Notes: a model not told the origin generated them from the letters alone. A stretch of 64,000 nucleotides of DNA from Anaerolineales bacterium (GCA_019454165.1 CP075367.1:1714805-1778804); one strand, 5' to 3'. Shown: positions 1 through 9,843, counted from the first letter of the stretch. Numbers and translations: made by a program.

Positions 1-711
1 GAGACCACCTTCCGCGTCCGCAATGTCGCGCCTGACATCCTGCTCTTCGCCAATGTCGGCGCGGTGCAGCTCAACTATGGCTACGGCCTGAACCACCTGC
101 AGCGCGCCGTAGACATGGCCGAGGCGGATGCGCTGATGCTGCACCTCAACGCCGTGCAAGAAGCCGTGCAGCCTGAGGGCGACACGAACTTCAGCGGCCT
201 GCTCAAGAAGATCGAGATCATGTGCAAGCAGTTGCCCGTGCCGGTCGTGGTTAAAGAGGTCGGCTGGGGTATTTCGGGCGAGCTGGCCAAGCAGTTGGCC
301 CGCGCCGGCGTGCAAGCCATCGACGTGGCCGGCGCAGGCGGCACCTCGTGGAGCCAGGTCGAGATGCACCGCGCCAAGAATCCCAGCCAGGCCCGCCTGG
401 CCGCCGCCTTCGTGGACTGGGGCATCCCCACCGCCGAGAGCATCATGCAGGTGCGCCAGGCCGTGAAGACCATGCGCATCTTCGCCTCCGGCGGGCTGCG
501 CAGCGGCGTGGATATCGCCAAGGGCATTGCCCTCGGCGCTGAGCTGGGCGGCATGGCCGGCCCGTTCCTCAAAGCCGCGGTCAACTCCAGCAAAGCCGTC
601 GTGGAGACCATCAACGAAGTCAGCCGTGAGCTGCAGGTCGCCATGTTCGCCGCCGGCGCTGGCAGCATCAGCGCCCTGCAAGCCGTGCCGCTGATCTACC
701 GCGGCGACTGA
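1..711 (+). CDS. fni: Type 2 isopentenyl-diphosphate delta-isomerase, C-terminal part (5' end outside window)
   Basis: FMN- and NADPH-dependent isomerase that interconverts isopentenyl and dimethylallyl diphosphate. The frame is open from base 1, so the gene starts before the window; 236 codons plus TGA are visible. Family motifs in order: [10 protein letters not shown] at the left edge, a substrate-region KEVGWGIS, the flavin-phosphate loop [10 protein letters not shown], and the C-terminal glycine-rich block [21 protein letters not shown] prenyl diphosphate synthase starts 54 bp downstream on the same strand, consistent with isoprenoid or quinone side-chain supply, although that gene has its own -10-like box. 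Confidence 0.93.
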   Translation, partial: ETTFRVRNVAPDILLFANVGAVQLNYGYGLNHLQRAVDMAEADALMLHLNAVQEAVQPEGDTNFSGLLKKIEIMCKQLPVPVVVKEVGWGISGELAKQLARAGVQAIDVAGAGGTSWSQVEMHRAKNPSQARLAAAFVDWGIPTAESIMQVRQAVKTMRIFASGGLRSGVDIAKGIALGAELGGMAGPFLKAAVNSSKAVVETINEVSRELQVAMFAAGAGSISALQAVPLIYRGD

Positions 712-751
712 CCCCGCATCCCGCTAACTTCAAAATCCACCTGGCTGGGTC

Positions 752-757
752 TATAAT
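752..757 (+). promoter_or_regulatory. -10 box for the polyprenyl synthase gene, leaderless layout
   Basis: TATAAT lies 8 nt before the ATG at 766, and there is no Shine-Dalgarno sequence between them. No good -35 is visible. Initiation 6-8 nt after the box would put the transcript start at or next to the start codon. Confidence 0.5.
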
Positions 758-765
758 CCAGCTCT

Positions 766-1785
766 ATGTCGCTCGCCACATACCAAGACGAACTGTTGCC
801 TGCCATTGAAGCGGCGCTGCAAGCCGCTGTGCAGCCCGCCCAACTCACCAACGCCCAGTCCCCGCAAGAATTGCTCAGCATGCTGCGCTACCACATGGGC
901 TGGGAGGGCGAAGGCGCTGGCCCCAAGGCCAGCGGCAAGCGTGTGCGCCCCACCCTGGTGCTGCTCAGCGCCGCCGCGGCCGGCGCCGACTGGCGCCGCG
1001 CCCTGCCCGCCGCCGCCGCGGTCGAGATCCTGCACAACTTTTCGCTCATCCACGACGACATTCAGGACAATAGCGAGCAGCGCCGCGGCCGCCCCACTGT
1101 GTGGGCCAAATGGGGAATGCCCCAGGCCATCAACGCCGGCGACACCCTGTTCGCCCTGGCCCACATGGCCCTTGAGGGCCTGTCCGAGACCACATCCGAT
1201 GCGGCCTACATCCAGGCCGCCCGTTTGCTGCCGCGCACCAGCCTGCAGCTCACCCAGGGCCAATACCTTGACCTGGCCTACGAAACCATGCCGCACATCA
1301 CGGCCGATGACTACTGGCCCATGATCTGGGGCAAGACCGGCGCACTGATCGCCGCCTGCGTGCGCATGGGCGCCCTGGTGGGCGGCGCCGAGGGCGCTGC
1401 GCTCAAAGCCTACATGGTCTTCGGCGAGAAGCTTGGCCTGGCCTTCCAGGTCCACGACGATCTACTCGGCATCTGGGGCAACCCGGATGCGATGGGCAAG
1501 TCCGCCCACACCGATCTGCTGAGCGGCAAGAAATCCCTGCCCGTCTTGTACGCGCTGCAGCAGGAGGGCGAGTTTGCCCGCGGCTGGCGCGCCGGCGTCA
1601 CCGCCGAGAATGTGGACGCGCTCGCCGAGCAGTTGGAAGCCGAAGGCGCCCGCGAGTACACCCAGCAGCAGGCCGAGAAGCTGACCCAGGAAGCCATTGA
1701 CGCCCTGCGCGCCGCCAAGCCGCAGTCAGAACCCGGCGCGGCCCTGGCCGAGCTGGCCGAGGAACTCGGCCGCCGCGAAGTCTAG
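766..1785 (+). CDS. Polyprenyl diphosphate synthase (GGPP synthase family)
   Basis: Class I trans-prenyltransferase of 339 aa, condensing isopentenyl diphosphate with allylic diphosphates to make geranylgeranyl or longer chains. The first aspartate-rich motif is HDDIQD near residue 102, followed by RRGRPTVW. The second reads HDDLLGIWGN near residue 230, with the DDxxG variant seen in many actinobacterial-type GGPP synthases. KxGAL-type residues (GKTGALIAA) sit between them. The ATG follows a TATAAT by 8 nt. It is downstream of fni and shares that pathway. Product chain length cannot be read from the sequence. Confidence 0.9.
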   Translation: MSLATYQDELLPAIEAALQAAVQPAQLTNAQSPQELLSMLRYHMGWEGEGAGPKASGKRVRPTLVLLSAAAAGADWRRALPAAAAVEILHNFSLIHDDIQDNSEQRRGRPTVWAKWGMPQAINAGDTLFALAHMALEGLSETTSDAAYIQAARLLPRTSLQLTQGQYLDLAYETMPHITADDYWPMIWGKTGALIAACVRMGALVGGAEGAALKAYMVFGEKLGLAFQVHDDLLGIWGNPDAMGKSAHTDLLSGKKSLPVLYALQQEGEFARGWRAGVTAENVDALAEQLEAEGAREYTQQQAEKLTQEAIDALRAAKPQSEPGAALAELAEELGRREV

Positions 1786-1789
1786 CTCC

Positions 1790-1809
1790 CTCCCTGCGCT
1801 CGGAATGAC
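1790..1809 (-). repeat. Copy of dispersed motif TGTCATTCCGAGCG (reverse strand)
   Basis: The reverse complement reads TGTCATTCCGAGCGCAGGGA. The same core recurs in the repeat-rich gap at 12371-12394 and 12575-12601, and in shorter form near 12259. It lies just past the polyprenyl synthase stop codon. Confidence 0.6.
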
Positions 1810-1818
1810 ATAGGCAAT

Positions 1819-1847
1819 AGGGGTGCGCTGCTTCGCAGCGCACCCCT
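1819..1847. repeat. Perfect hairpin, 13-bp arms with TTC loop
   Basis: AGGGGTGCGCTGC, loop TTC, then its exact complement. There is no T-run after it on either strand, so it looks like a structured intergenic repeat rather than an intrinsic terminator. It sits between two dispersed repeat copies. Confidence 0.7.
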
Positions 1848-1854
1848 GCTCCCA

Positions 1855-1958
1855 CCGTGTCATCCTGAGCGGGTGGATAGGGTTGCACCAGACCGCTGGT
1901 GTACGTCAGCGAAGGATCCTTGCTGGCAGATCTTCCACGCTGGGCGTGAGTTACTGAT
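1855..1958 (+). repeat. Dispersed ~104-nt intergenic element, copy 1
   Basis: Begins CCGTGTCATCCTGAGCGGGT and contains GTACGTCAGCGAAGGATCC. A second copy lies in reverse orientation at 12406-12509; manual alignment gives roughly 85 percent identity over the whole length without gaps. Neither copy has a convincing ORF, so this is a non-coding mobile or regulatory repeat. Confidence 0.75.
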
Positions 1959-1960
1959 AA

Positions 1961-1998
1961 CACAAAAAGAGCGCCCCAAATGGGGCGCTCTTTTTGTG
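1961..1998. terminator. Bidirectional intrinsic terminator
   Basis: Near-perfect palindrome with stem GAGCGCCCCA and complement TGGGGCGCTC around AA, flanked by an A-run on the left and T-run on the right. It sits between the converging polyprenyl synthase and DUF1328 genes and can serve both. Confidence 0.9.
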
Positions 1999-2014
1999 CA
2001 CGCGCAATGTGCAA

Positions 2015-2203
2015 CTAGACGAACATTGCCACGTGCGAAACCTCGAACAGTACCCGGCCGAACAACAGCGAGATGATCAGCAACACCACAAAGATGGTGA
2101 AGATCAGCTGCGCAATGTTCGCCGCCGTCACTTCAACGCCCCGGAAGCCCAGCAAACCGGCGATGATGGCGATGATCAGAAAAGTGAGTGCCCAAGTTAA
2201 CAT
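2015..2203 (-). CDS. Small DUF1328/UPF0391-type membrane protein
   Basis: A 62-aa protein starting [20 protein letters not shown], with two hydrophobic segments and a [14 protein letters not shown] loop between them, the usual layout of the DUF1328 family. The ATG at 2203 is chosen over longer upstream frames because a strong Shine-Dalgarno (GGAGG) lies 5 nt before it and family members start here. Function of the family is unknown; it is often linked to stress or stationary phase. It faces a bidirectional terminator at its 3' end. Confidence 0.85.
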   Translation of the reverse strand: MLTWALTFLIIAIIAGLLGFRGVEVTAANIAQLIFTIFVVLLIISLLFGRVLFEVSHVAMFV

Positions 2204-2273
2204 AACATCCTCCGTTGGTAGTTGATTTCTACCGACAACGGGGGCTGTGCAGGATCTATCACTGACATAAACG

Positions 2274-2301
2274 AAAGGCACTGGCGTACGCCAGTGCCTT
2301 T
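2274..2301 (-). terminator. 28-nt perfect palindrome, terminator for the HerA-like gene
   Basis: AAAGGCACTGGCGT joined directly to its exact complement, ending in TTT on both strands. It lies 26 nt past the stop codon of the leftward HerA-like gene. Confidence 0.7.
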
Positions 2302-2327
2302 AACATCTCTCTCAGAAAAGCGCGAGG

Positions 2328-4871
2328 CTATTCGTAGGCAGGGATCTCGACTTCGCGCCCGCCCACGCTCACGCGATGGTACGGCAGCCACACCACGCCA
2401 AAGGTGCTGACGTAGATGTCCTTGCGCGCCGGGGCCACGGGGATCTGCGTGATCTTCTCAGCCACAGCATCCCAGCGTGCATCGATCGCATCCAAGACCT
2501 GCTGCACCTCATCGCCCATGGCCTCCATTTCTTTTTCAAGGCTGGTGATGGTGGCTTTGCTGTCCTCCACCCGCGCCTTGGCCTCGCTCGACATGCGGTG
2601 CTTGGTCAGCGAGGTGGTCAGCCGCCGGCTTCTGCCGGCAAATAGGCCGATCACATTCTCCAGGTGCGTCCCCATCGCCTCGATATTGCGCTGGTTGGCC
2701 TTTTGTTCATCCTGGCTTAGGTCGCGGCGTTCTTTTTCCAGCTTCTTCTGCAGGTTCTTGATCTGGGTCTCGAACTTCTGCTTGGCCTTCTCAACTTCCA
2801 GGTTGCTCTTGGCCTGCGCCTCCTGCGCGCACAGCGCCGCAAACTCCTCGCGGGTCAGCTCCGGCCCGGCATACACCTTCAGGTCCTCGTTGGCCCACAC
2901 CTGCACCTCGCTGGCTCGGTAAGCCCAATCGGTAAAATCGCGCTCCAGCAGTTTCAGCTGGGCGCCGTCGGCCATCTTGCCGCTCAGTTCGCCATACAAA
3001 GCCTCATCGTCCTGCGGGCGGCCCTCCAGGCTGCGTTCATTGACCGGTTCGTGCTCAAAATCCTCCCAGCGCAAACCACGCGCCGGCAGATCGGTCACCA
3101 GGGATGCCTTGTAGGTCTCGAAGTCCAGGTTGTACTTGCGCTGCAGGATACGCACCTGGGCTTGCGCCAGCAAGGCCGGGTGGTACGCAAGGCCGATGCG
3201 CTTGGCATCCGCCGGCAGGCTGCGCCGGCTGGCTTGCGCCGCGGCCTCCAGGCCGAGCGCGGCGGGCATGAACAGCTCTTGCACGCCGGTGGGGACGATA
3301 GGCCGGTGGCCCAGGGCGCCAGTGTCAGGGGTCATTTGCGGCTCCTCTTTTGCAGATGATGACGGCTTGCCGGGCTTGGCCGCCGGGGCGGCTGCGCCGG
3401 TGGCCAGCTTGTTGAGCGCCGGGATCTGGCTGCGTGTCAGCGGGCCAGCCAGGTAATTCATCGCCCAACGGGTATAGAAGATGACGGGTTGCTTCTCATG
3501 CACATTGTGCAGCAGGAACACGCGCTTATCCAGCGCAGAAATTTGCTTGTCGTAGTCAGAGCGCTTGAACGCGCCGGGCGCAGCGCCCTCCAGGCCGTCC
3601 AGCAAACGCTCTTTGTCGCGGTCGGTCTGCAGCTTGCCAATGAACCACGAACCGGCATTGGAGAGCGCCTTGTAGTCCACATCCACCGGGTTTTGGGTCG
3701 CCAGCAGCTGCCCCACACCGAACGCACGCGCCTGCTTCAGCATACGCAGCATGGGCGCCTTGCTGGGCGGCTCTTTGACCGGCGGCAGATAGCCGTGAAT
3801 TTCATCGAAGTACACCAGGGCGCGCAGCGAGCCGGTGCCGCGCTGGTTGCGCATCCAGGTCTCGACCGCCGAATACAGCAGCGTGATGAAGAACATCCGC
3901 TCCGCATCCGAAAGATGCGAGAGCAGGAACACGCTATGCCGCGGCTTGCCGCCCGCGGTGAACAGCAGCTTCTCGATCTCGAGCGGCGTGCCCTCCAGCC
4001 AGCTTTGGAAGCTGGGCGCGGCCAGAATGTTGTTCAGGCGCAGCGCCAACGCGCCGCGGTCTTTGGCGGGGAAGAACTGGTCCAGCTCCAGCACGCCCAG
4101 CTTGCTGATCGGCGGGTTCTGCACCTGGCGGATGAGGTCGCCCAGGCCCAGATCCTTACCGGCCGACCAGGCCTGCTCGAACAGATTCGCCAGCAAAATA
4201 TGCTCGCGGGATTTGACCGGGTCTACGTCATTGAAGCCCACCAGGCCCAGGATCGCCGTGGCGGTGGAGGCGATCCGCTCGCGGATGGCCTCGCGGTGCT
4301 CGTCCCAGCTCTCCTGCGGAGCCTGTAGCGATGCCAGAATGCTGACCGGGTATCCCGCATCCGAGCCCGGCGTATACACGGCGAACTCGGCCGCATCCGC
4401 CAGCGCCTGGATGCGCTCCGGCCCGATGCCCCAATCCGCCAGGCCCTTACTCCACAGCTCGGCCGTGGCGCTGGCCGCCTCGCGCACGTCTTTGCCGGCC
4501 CGTTGGGCCTCGTCAGCGTTGATCCACGGCTCAAAGTCTGCCGGTTGCAGCTTGGGGAAGTGCAGCAGCAGGTTGGTGATGTCTCCCTTGGGGTCGATCA
4601 TCAGCGCCGGGATGCCTTGCAGCGCCGCCTCTTCGAGGATGCTGATGCACAGGCCGGTCTTGCCAGAGCCGGTCATACCGAACACCACGCCATGCGTGGT
4701 CAGATCGGCCGGGTCATACAGCACCAGTTCGTCGGTGGTTTGGTTCTGCTTGAGGTCGTGAACTTTACCGAGGTAGAACTTGCCCTTGGTATTCAGCGCT
4801 TCGGGCTTGGTCTCCGCCTTGGCAGGGGTTTGCTTTTTCGTTGCCGTTTTCTTGGTTGCCTTCTTTGCCAT
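2328..4871 (-). CDS. HerA-like / helicase-type ATP-binding protein
   Basis: An 847-aa P-loop ATPase of the HerA/FtsK-like group. A Lys/Ala-rich N-terminus precedes a SH3-like start, then Walker A GMTGSGKTG at residues 65-73, MIDPKGDITN near 95, Walker B YFDEIHGYLPP in the middle, the sensor-like TQNPVDVDYKALSNAG, and a charged coiled coil of about 45 residues near 690-735. The ATG at 4871 is preferred over an in-frame TTG at 4901: a TATTAT box with extended TG lies 7 nt upstream, and the TTG start would overlap hemW. Role in DNA processing or translocation is inferred; partners such as NurA are not adjacent. Confidence 0.85.
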   Translation of the reverse strand: MAKKATKKTATKKQTPAKAETKPEALNTKGKFYLGKVHDLKQNQTTDELVLYDPADLTTHGVVFGMTGSGKTGLCISILEEAALQGIPALMIDPKGDITNLLLHFPKLQPADFEPWINADEAQRAGKDVREAASATAELWSKGLADWGIGPERIQALADAAEFAVYTPGSDAGYPVSILASLQAPQESWDEHREAIRERIASTATAILGLVGFNDVDPVKSREHILLANLFEQAWSAGKDLGLGDLIRQVQNPPISKLGVLELDQFFPAKDRGALALRLNNILAAPSFQSWLEGTPLEIEKLLFTAGGKPRHSVFLLSHLSDAERMFFITLLYSAVETWMRNQRGTGSLRALVYFDEIHGYLPPVKEPPSKAPMLRMLKQARAFGVGQLLATQNPVDVDYKALSNAGSWFIGKLQTDRDKERLLDGLEGAAPGAFKRSDYDKQISALDKRVFLLHNVHEKQPVIFYTRWAMNYLAGPLTRSQIPALNKLATGAAAPAAKPGKPSSSAKEEPQMTPDTGALGHRPIVPTGVQELFMPAALGLEAAAQASRRSLPADAKRIGLAYHPALLAQAQVRILQRKYNLDFETYKASLVTDLPARGLRWEDFEHEPVNERSLEGRPQDDEALYGELSGKMADGAQLKLLERDFTDWAYRASEVQVWANEDLKVYAGPELTREEFAALCAQEAQAKSNLEVEKAKQKFETQIKNLQKKLEKERRDLSQDEQKANQRNIEAMGTHLENVIGLFAGRSRRLTTSLTKHRMSSEAKARVEDSKATITSLEKEMEAMGDEVQQVLDAIDARWDAVAEKITQIPVAPARKDIYVSTFGVVWLPYHRVSVGGREVEIPAYE

Positions 4872-4878
4872 AGGGCGA

Positions 4879-4884
4879 ATAATA
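4879..4884 (-). promoter_or_regulatory. Extended -10 box for the HerA-like gene, leaderless layout
   Basis: On the minus strand TGTTATTAT (TG-N-TATTAT) ends 7 nt before the ATG at 4871. No Shine-Dalgarno is present. This box decides the start codon. Confidence 0.45.
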
Positions 4885-4893
4885 ACATCGGCC

Positions 4894-6105
4894 TTAGACA
4901 AACTCCATAAAAACCTGGTTGCCCAGCAGGCGGCCTTGTTGCGTCAGGCGCAGTGCGCCTGACGCGGTTTCCAGCAGCCCACGGCGCTGCAGCGCCGTGA
5001 TGCTGCGCCCGTAGACTTGCTCCAGCGTGCTGCCGAAGCGCTGCGCGAAGCCAGCTTGCGAGACGCCCTCGCGCACCAGGCGCAGGCCCATCATCATCGT
5101 CTCGCCCATCTCGCGGCGGGCGTCCACAGGTTCAGCGCTGGCGGTGGCCGGCGTGCGCGGCAGCCCGCTGGCGGCCACCGTTGGGTCTGCGGCTGCCTCA
5201 CGCATCCGTTTGATATACGCGGCTGGGGCCAGCACATTGGCCGTGCGGTGTCCCGCCAGGAAGCCATGCGCCCCGGCTCCCAGCCCGGCGTACGGCAGGT
5301 TGCGCCAGTATTGCAAATTGTGGCGGCAGGTGCGCGGCTGGCCGTCTGCGCCCGGTTTGGCCCAGTTGGAGATCTCGTACTGCACAAAGCCGCCGTCCGC
5401 CAGCATGCGGTCGGCCAGCTCGTACATCTCGGCCGCCGCGTCGCCGTCCGGCAGGGCCAGCAGGCCGCGCCCGTCGAGCTCCTTGAACGGCGTACCATGC
5501 TCGATGCTCAGGGCGTACAGCGAGAGGTGCTCCGGCGCCAGGCCCACGGCCAGCTCCAGATTGCGCTGCCAGCTGGCCAGGCTCTGGCCGGGCAGGCCAA
5601 AGATCCAGTCCAGGTTCAGGTTGTCGAAGCCCGCCTGCCGCGCCCATTTGACCGAGTTGACCACATCCACAAAATCATGCTCGCGCTCCAGCACCAGCAG
5701 TTCGTGCGGGCTGGCCGACTGCACGCCCAGGCTGATGCGGTTGAAGCCCGCCGCCCGCAAGCCGGCCAGGTACTCCGGGCTCAACGTGCCCGGATTAGCC
5801 TCCAGCGAGATCTCGGCGTCGGCTGCGACATCGTAGGCTGCATGCAGCGCCGCCAACAGGCGCTGCATCGCCTCCAGCGGCAGCAGCGAAGGCGTGCCGC
5901 CGCCCAGAAAGATGGTGTGCACGGGCAGCCGCTCGCCGGCCGCGGCCGCCAGCCACTCAGCCTCGGCGATCAGCGCATCCGTGTAAGCGGGCATCAGGTC
6001 ATCCAGCCCCGCGTACGTATTGAAATCACAATATCCGCAGCGATGGCGGCAAAAGGGGATGTGCAGGTACAGGCTGAGGGGTTGCCCGTTGGCTTGGGAC
6101 TGCAT
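4894..6105 (-). CDS. hemW: Radical SAM heme chaperone HemW (HemN-like)
   Basis: A 403-aa radical SAM protein. The cluster motif is C19-x3-C23-x-x-C26 in FCRHRCGYCDFN, followed by GGGTPSLL and the SAM-binding region EANPG. The C-terminal HemN domain (QYWRNLPYAGLGAGAHGF) is present. Length and the single N-terminal CxxxCxxC fit HemW, which hands heme to respiratory enzymes, better than oxygen-independent coproporphyrinogen oxidase HemN, which is longer. The ATG follows a TATACT box by 6 nt. It lies 22 bp ahead of the HerA-like gene on the same strand. Confidence 0.88.
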   Translation of the reverse strand: MQSQANGQPLSLYLHIPFCRHRCGYCDFNTYAGLDDLMPAYTDALIAEAEWLAAAAGERLPVHTIFLGGGTPSLLPLEAMQRLLAALHAAYDVAADAEISLEANPGTLSPEYLAGLRAAGFNRISLGVQSASPHELLVLEREHDFVDVVNSVKWARQAGFDNLNLDWIFGLPGQSLASWQRNLELAVGLAPEHLSLYALSIEHGTPFKELDGRGLLALPDGDAAAEMYELADRMLADGGFVQYEISNWAKPGADGQPRTCRHNLQYWRNLPYAGLGAGAHGFLAGHRTANVLAPAAYIKRMREAAADPTVAASGLPRTPATASAEPVDARREMGETMMMGLRLVREGVSQAGFAQRFGSTLEQVYGRSITALQRRGLLETASGALRLTQQGRLLGNQVFMEFV

Positions 6106-6111
6106 GCTGGC

Positions 6112-6117
6112 AGTATA
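6112..6117 (-). promoter_or_regulatory. -10 box for hemW, leaderless layout
   Basis: TATACT on the minus strand ends 6 nt before the hemW ATG, with no ribosome site between. Confidence 0.4.
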
Positions 6118-6130
6118 CCTTTTGGGGAAT

Positions 6131-6302
6131 CAGTGAACAGGGAGTAGTGATGAGTGAGCAGGAGCTGTCCGCCAGGCTGTGCCCGTTCCCTGTTCTCTGT
6201 TCCCTATTCCTGCTCCCTGTTCCCTGCTCCCTGCTCCCTGTTCCCTGTTCCCTGTTCCCTGCTCCCTACTCCCTGTTCCCTGCTCCCTGATTACTGATCC
6301 CT
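6131..6302. repeat. Heptamer tandem repeat array with inverted left flank
   Basis: From about 6185 to 6302 the plus strand is built of some 17 successive 7-mers close to TCCCTGY (Y is T or C), with a few degenerate units. The preceding stretch 6131-6163 holds similar heptads in the opposite orientation (AGTGAAC, AGGGAGT, AGTGATG, AGTGAGC). It lies between the hemW promoter and the LysM gene. The pattern is reminiscent of heptanucleotide STRR repeats of filamentous cyanobacteria. A related heptad structure occurs at 54018-54101. Confidence 0.85.
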
Positions 6303-6349
6303 AGCCTTCCTCCCTCACTCGACTCTCATCCGCGATCCAGGCTGCTTGG

Positions 6350-6355
6350 TATAAT
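6350..6355 (+). promoter_or_regulatory. -10 box for the zinc-ribbon/LysM gene
   Basis: TATAAT ends 11 nt before the ATG at 6367; no Shine-Dalgarno is visible in between. Confidence 0.45.
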
Positions 6356-6366
6356 CGCCCAGTTTT

Positions 6367-7539
6367 ATGGCAACCGACAAACCTCGTTCCACCCCCACTA
6401 AAATTTGCCCCAGCTGTGGCACCCGCGTAAGCGAGAACGCGCCGCGCTGCCTGGTCTGCGGCCACCAGTTCGTGGCTGGCAGCACGCCCATCACCAAAAA
6501 GGCTGCCAAGGCGGATGCGCCCATCGGCGGTCGCACCAGCCTGCCTGAGCTGCGCCTCAGCCTGCCGGTCGCCATCGGCCTGCTGGTCCTGGTGCTGCTG
6601 ATGGGCAGCGGCGTGGCCTATGCCGCCCTCTCGGGCACCGGCCGGCTGATCGCCCCTGAAGTCGAGGGCACCGCCACCGCCACCGCCACGGTCACGCCCA
6701 CCGAAACGCCGGAGACCCCCACGGCCACCTCCACCCCGGAGCCGACCTATACGCCGCTGGCCTACACCGTCCAGCAGAACGACACCTGTGGCGGCATTGG
6801 CTTCGCCTTCAATGTGAGCGCGGCCTCGATCATCCTGCAAAACTCGCTGGATGCCAACTGCAACCTCTTCGTCGGGCAGGCTATCCTGGTCCCGCAGCCC
6901 ACCTTCACCGCCACCCCGCAAGCCACCGCCACCCTGGGCGAGATGGAAGCCACCATCGCCGCCTGCGAAGTGCAGAGCTATGTTGTGCAGGCCGGCGAAT
7001 CGCTCAGCCTGATCGCCCTGACCTACGGCGTGCCCATGGAAGCCATCATGAGCTGGAATAACCTCACCTCCAGCGGCACCTTCGAGGGCCAGCGCCTCAG
7101 CATCCCCATCTGTATGCGCACCTTCGTGGGCGCCGCCACGGTAACCCCCACCGTGGCCCCGCCCTACCCGGCCCCTGAGCTGCTCCTGCCGGTGGACGGC
7201 GATGCCTTCACCTCCAGCAGCGACACGATCGCCCTGCAGTGGGCCTCGGTCGGCACCCTGCGCAACAACGAGTACTACCAGGTCACCATTGTGGATGTGA
7301 CCAGCGGCCGCAACCTGCACATCACGGATGAGGTCAAAGACACCACCTTCTCCGTACCTACCTCCTTCCGCCCCACGGATGGGCGCCCGCATATCTTCCG
7401 CTGGTACGTGGTGACCGTAGCCCAGATCGGCGTGGACGCTGACGGCCTGCCCGTGTTCATCCAGGGCGGCCCGGCCAGCCTGGTGCGCACCTTCACCTGG
7501 AACGGCAGCGGCGCCCCGGTTAGCTCGCCCACGCCGTAG
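6367..7539 (+). CDS. Membrane-anchored protein with zinc ribbon and two LysM domains
   Basis: 390 aa. A cytoplasmic zinc ribbon at the N-terminus (C14-x2-C17 ... C28-x2-C31), a transmembrane segment around residues 60-86, then a Thr/Pro/Ala-rich linker and two LysM domains starting near YTVQQNDTC and YVVQAGESLSL. The C-terminal ~130 residues look like a beta-rich Fn3-like domain. LysM binds peptidoglycan or related glycans, so the protein may link the cytoplasm to the envelope. It ends at a terminator shared with gltA. The precise role is unknown. Confidence 0.85.
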   Translation: MATDKPRSTPTKICPSCGTRVSENAPRCLVCGHQFVAGSTPITKKAAKADAPIGGRTSLPELRLSLPVAIGLLVLVLLMGSGVAYAALSGTGRLIAPEVEGTATATATVTPTETPETPTATSTPEPTYTPLAYTVQQNDTCGGIGFAFNVSAASIILQNSLDANCNLFVGQAILVPQPTFTATPQATATLGEMEATIAACEVQSYVVQAGESLSLIALTYGVPMEAIMSWNNLTSSGTFEGQRLSIPICMRTFVGAATVTPTVAPPYPAPELLLPVDGDAFTSSSDTIALQWASVGTLRNNEYYQVTIVDVTSGRNLHITDEVKDTTFSVPTSFRPTDGRPHIFRWYVVTVAQIGVDADGLPVFIQGGPASLVRTFTWNGSGAPVSSPTP

Positions 7540-7551
7540 CCTCGAACGCAA

Positions 7552-7588
7552 ACAAAAAAAAGCCCGCTCAATGAGCGGGCTTTTTTTA
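7552..7588. terminator. Bidirectional intrinsic terminator
   Basis: Stem AGCCCGCTCA with complement TGAGCGGGCT, preceded by an A-run and followed by seven T. It lies between the converging LysM gene and gltA. Confidence 0.93.
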
Positions 7589-7606
7589 TCTTGCGGTCAG
7601 CGCAGC

Positions 7607-8896
<1,290 letters not shown>

Positions 8897-8916
8897 GCCC
8901 TGCTCCGATCCGTGAT

Positions 8917-9843
8917 TTACAGCTTCAGCGCGGCGGTCAGTTCGCGCACTTCAGCGGCAGAGTTGTCCAGCATTGCCTTCTCTTCAGCGTTCAGCGTGTA
9001 CTCGACCACCTTCTCCAGGCCCTTGCGGCCCAGTTGGGCCGGCACGCCGAAGAAGATGTCCTTCAGCCCATATTCGCCGTTCATATACACGGCGCACGGG
9101 GCGATCAGCTGCTTATCCTTCAAGATAGCCTCCGCCATCTGGGCCACGGCCACCGAGGGCGCATAAAAAGCGCTGCCATTCTTGAGCAGCGAGACGATCT
9201 CGCCGCCGCCCTTGCGGGTGCGGTCCACTATCGCCGCCAGGCGCTCCGCCGGCATGGTCTCGTTCAGCGGCACGCCGGCCACGTTGGAGTGGCGGGTCAG
9301 CGGCACCATGCTGTCGCCGTGGCCGCCCAGCACGTAGCAGAAGATGTTCTCGACGCTCACGCCCAGCTCCATCGCCACGAAGGCGCGCATGCGGGCCGAG
9401 TCGAGGATGCCGGCCTGGCCAATCACGCGCTCGCGCGGCAGGCCGCCCGCCTTCATCGCCACATAGCACATGGCGTCCAGCGGGTTAGTGAGGATGATGT
9501 AAATGGCGTTGGGGGAACGCTTGAGGGTTTCCTCAGTCGCCTTCTTGACGATGTCGGCATTGGTGGCCAGCAGATCGTCACGGCTCATGCCCGGCTTGCG
9601 CGGCAGGCCGGCGGTGATGACCACGATGTCAGAGCCTTCGCTGGCGGCATAGTCGTTGCTGCCCTCGATCTTGACATCCTTGCCGATCACCGGCATGGCC
9701 TGGAATAAATCGAGGGCTTTGCCTTGCGGCATGCCCTCGACGACATCGATCAATGCAATATGGGCCAGCTCACGCTCGGCGAGCCAGTGGGCGGCGGTGG
9801 CTCCGGTCATGCCCGCGCCTACGATCGTAATCTTGTGCGACAT
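8917..9843 (-). CDS. mdh: Malate dehydrogenase (LDH-like type)
   Basis: 308 aa. Rossmann loop GAGMTGATAAHWLAE at the N-terminus with the NAD-selecting Asp in LIDVVEG. Substrate loop Arg pair in LPRKPGMSRDDLL, which favours malate over lactate. The catalytic pair lies in LTNPLDA and GGHGDSMVPL. Oxidises malate to oxaloacetate, which gltA downstream uses. The start has GGAG 7 nt upstream, and an extended -10 box lies at 9891-9899. Confidence 0.95.
   Translation of the reverse strand: MSHKITIVGAGMTGATAAHWLAERELAHIALIDVVEGMPQGKALDLFQAMPVIGKDVKIEGSNDYAASEGSDIVVITAGLPRKPGMSRDDLLATNADIVKKATEETLKRSPNAIYIILTNPLDAMCYVAMKAGGLPRERVIGQAGILDSARMRAFVAMELGVSVENIFCYVLGGHGDSMVPLTRHSNVAGVPLNETMPAERLAAIVDRTRKGGGEIVSLLKNGSAFYAPSVAVAQMAEAILKDKQLIAPCAVYMNGEYGLKDIFFGVPAQLGRKGLEKVVEYTLNAEEKAMLDNSAAEVRELTAALKL

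Noticed and set aside
6185..6302. CRISPR array
   Set aside because: Units are 7 nt in direct tandem with no spacers, and no cas genes are near.
6301..7551. 416-codon minus-strand frame
   Set aside because: Antisense to the zinc-ribbon/LysM gene and extremely Gly/Arg-rich; no motif.
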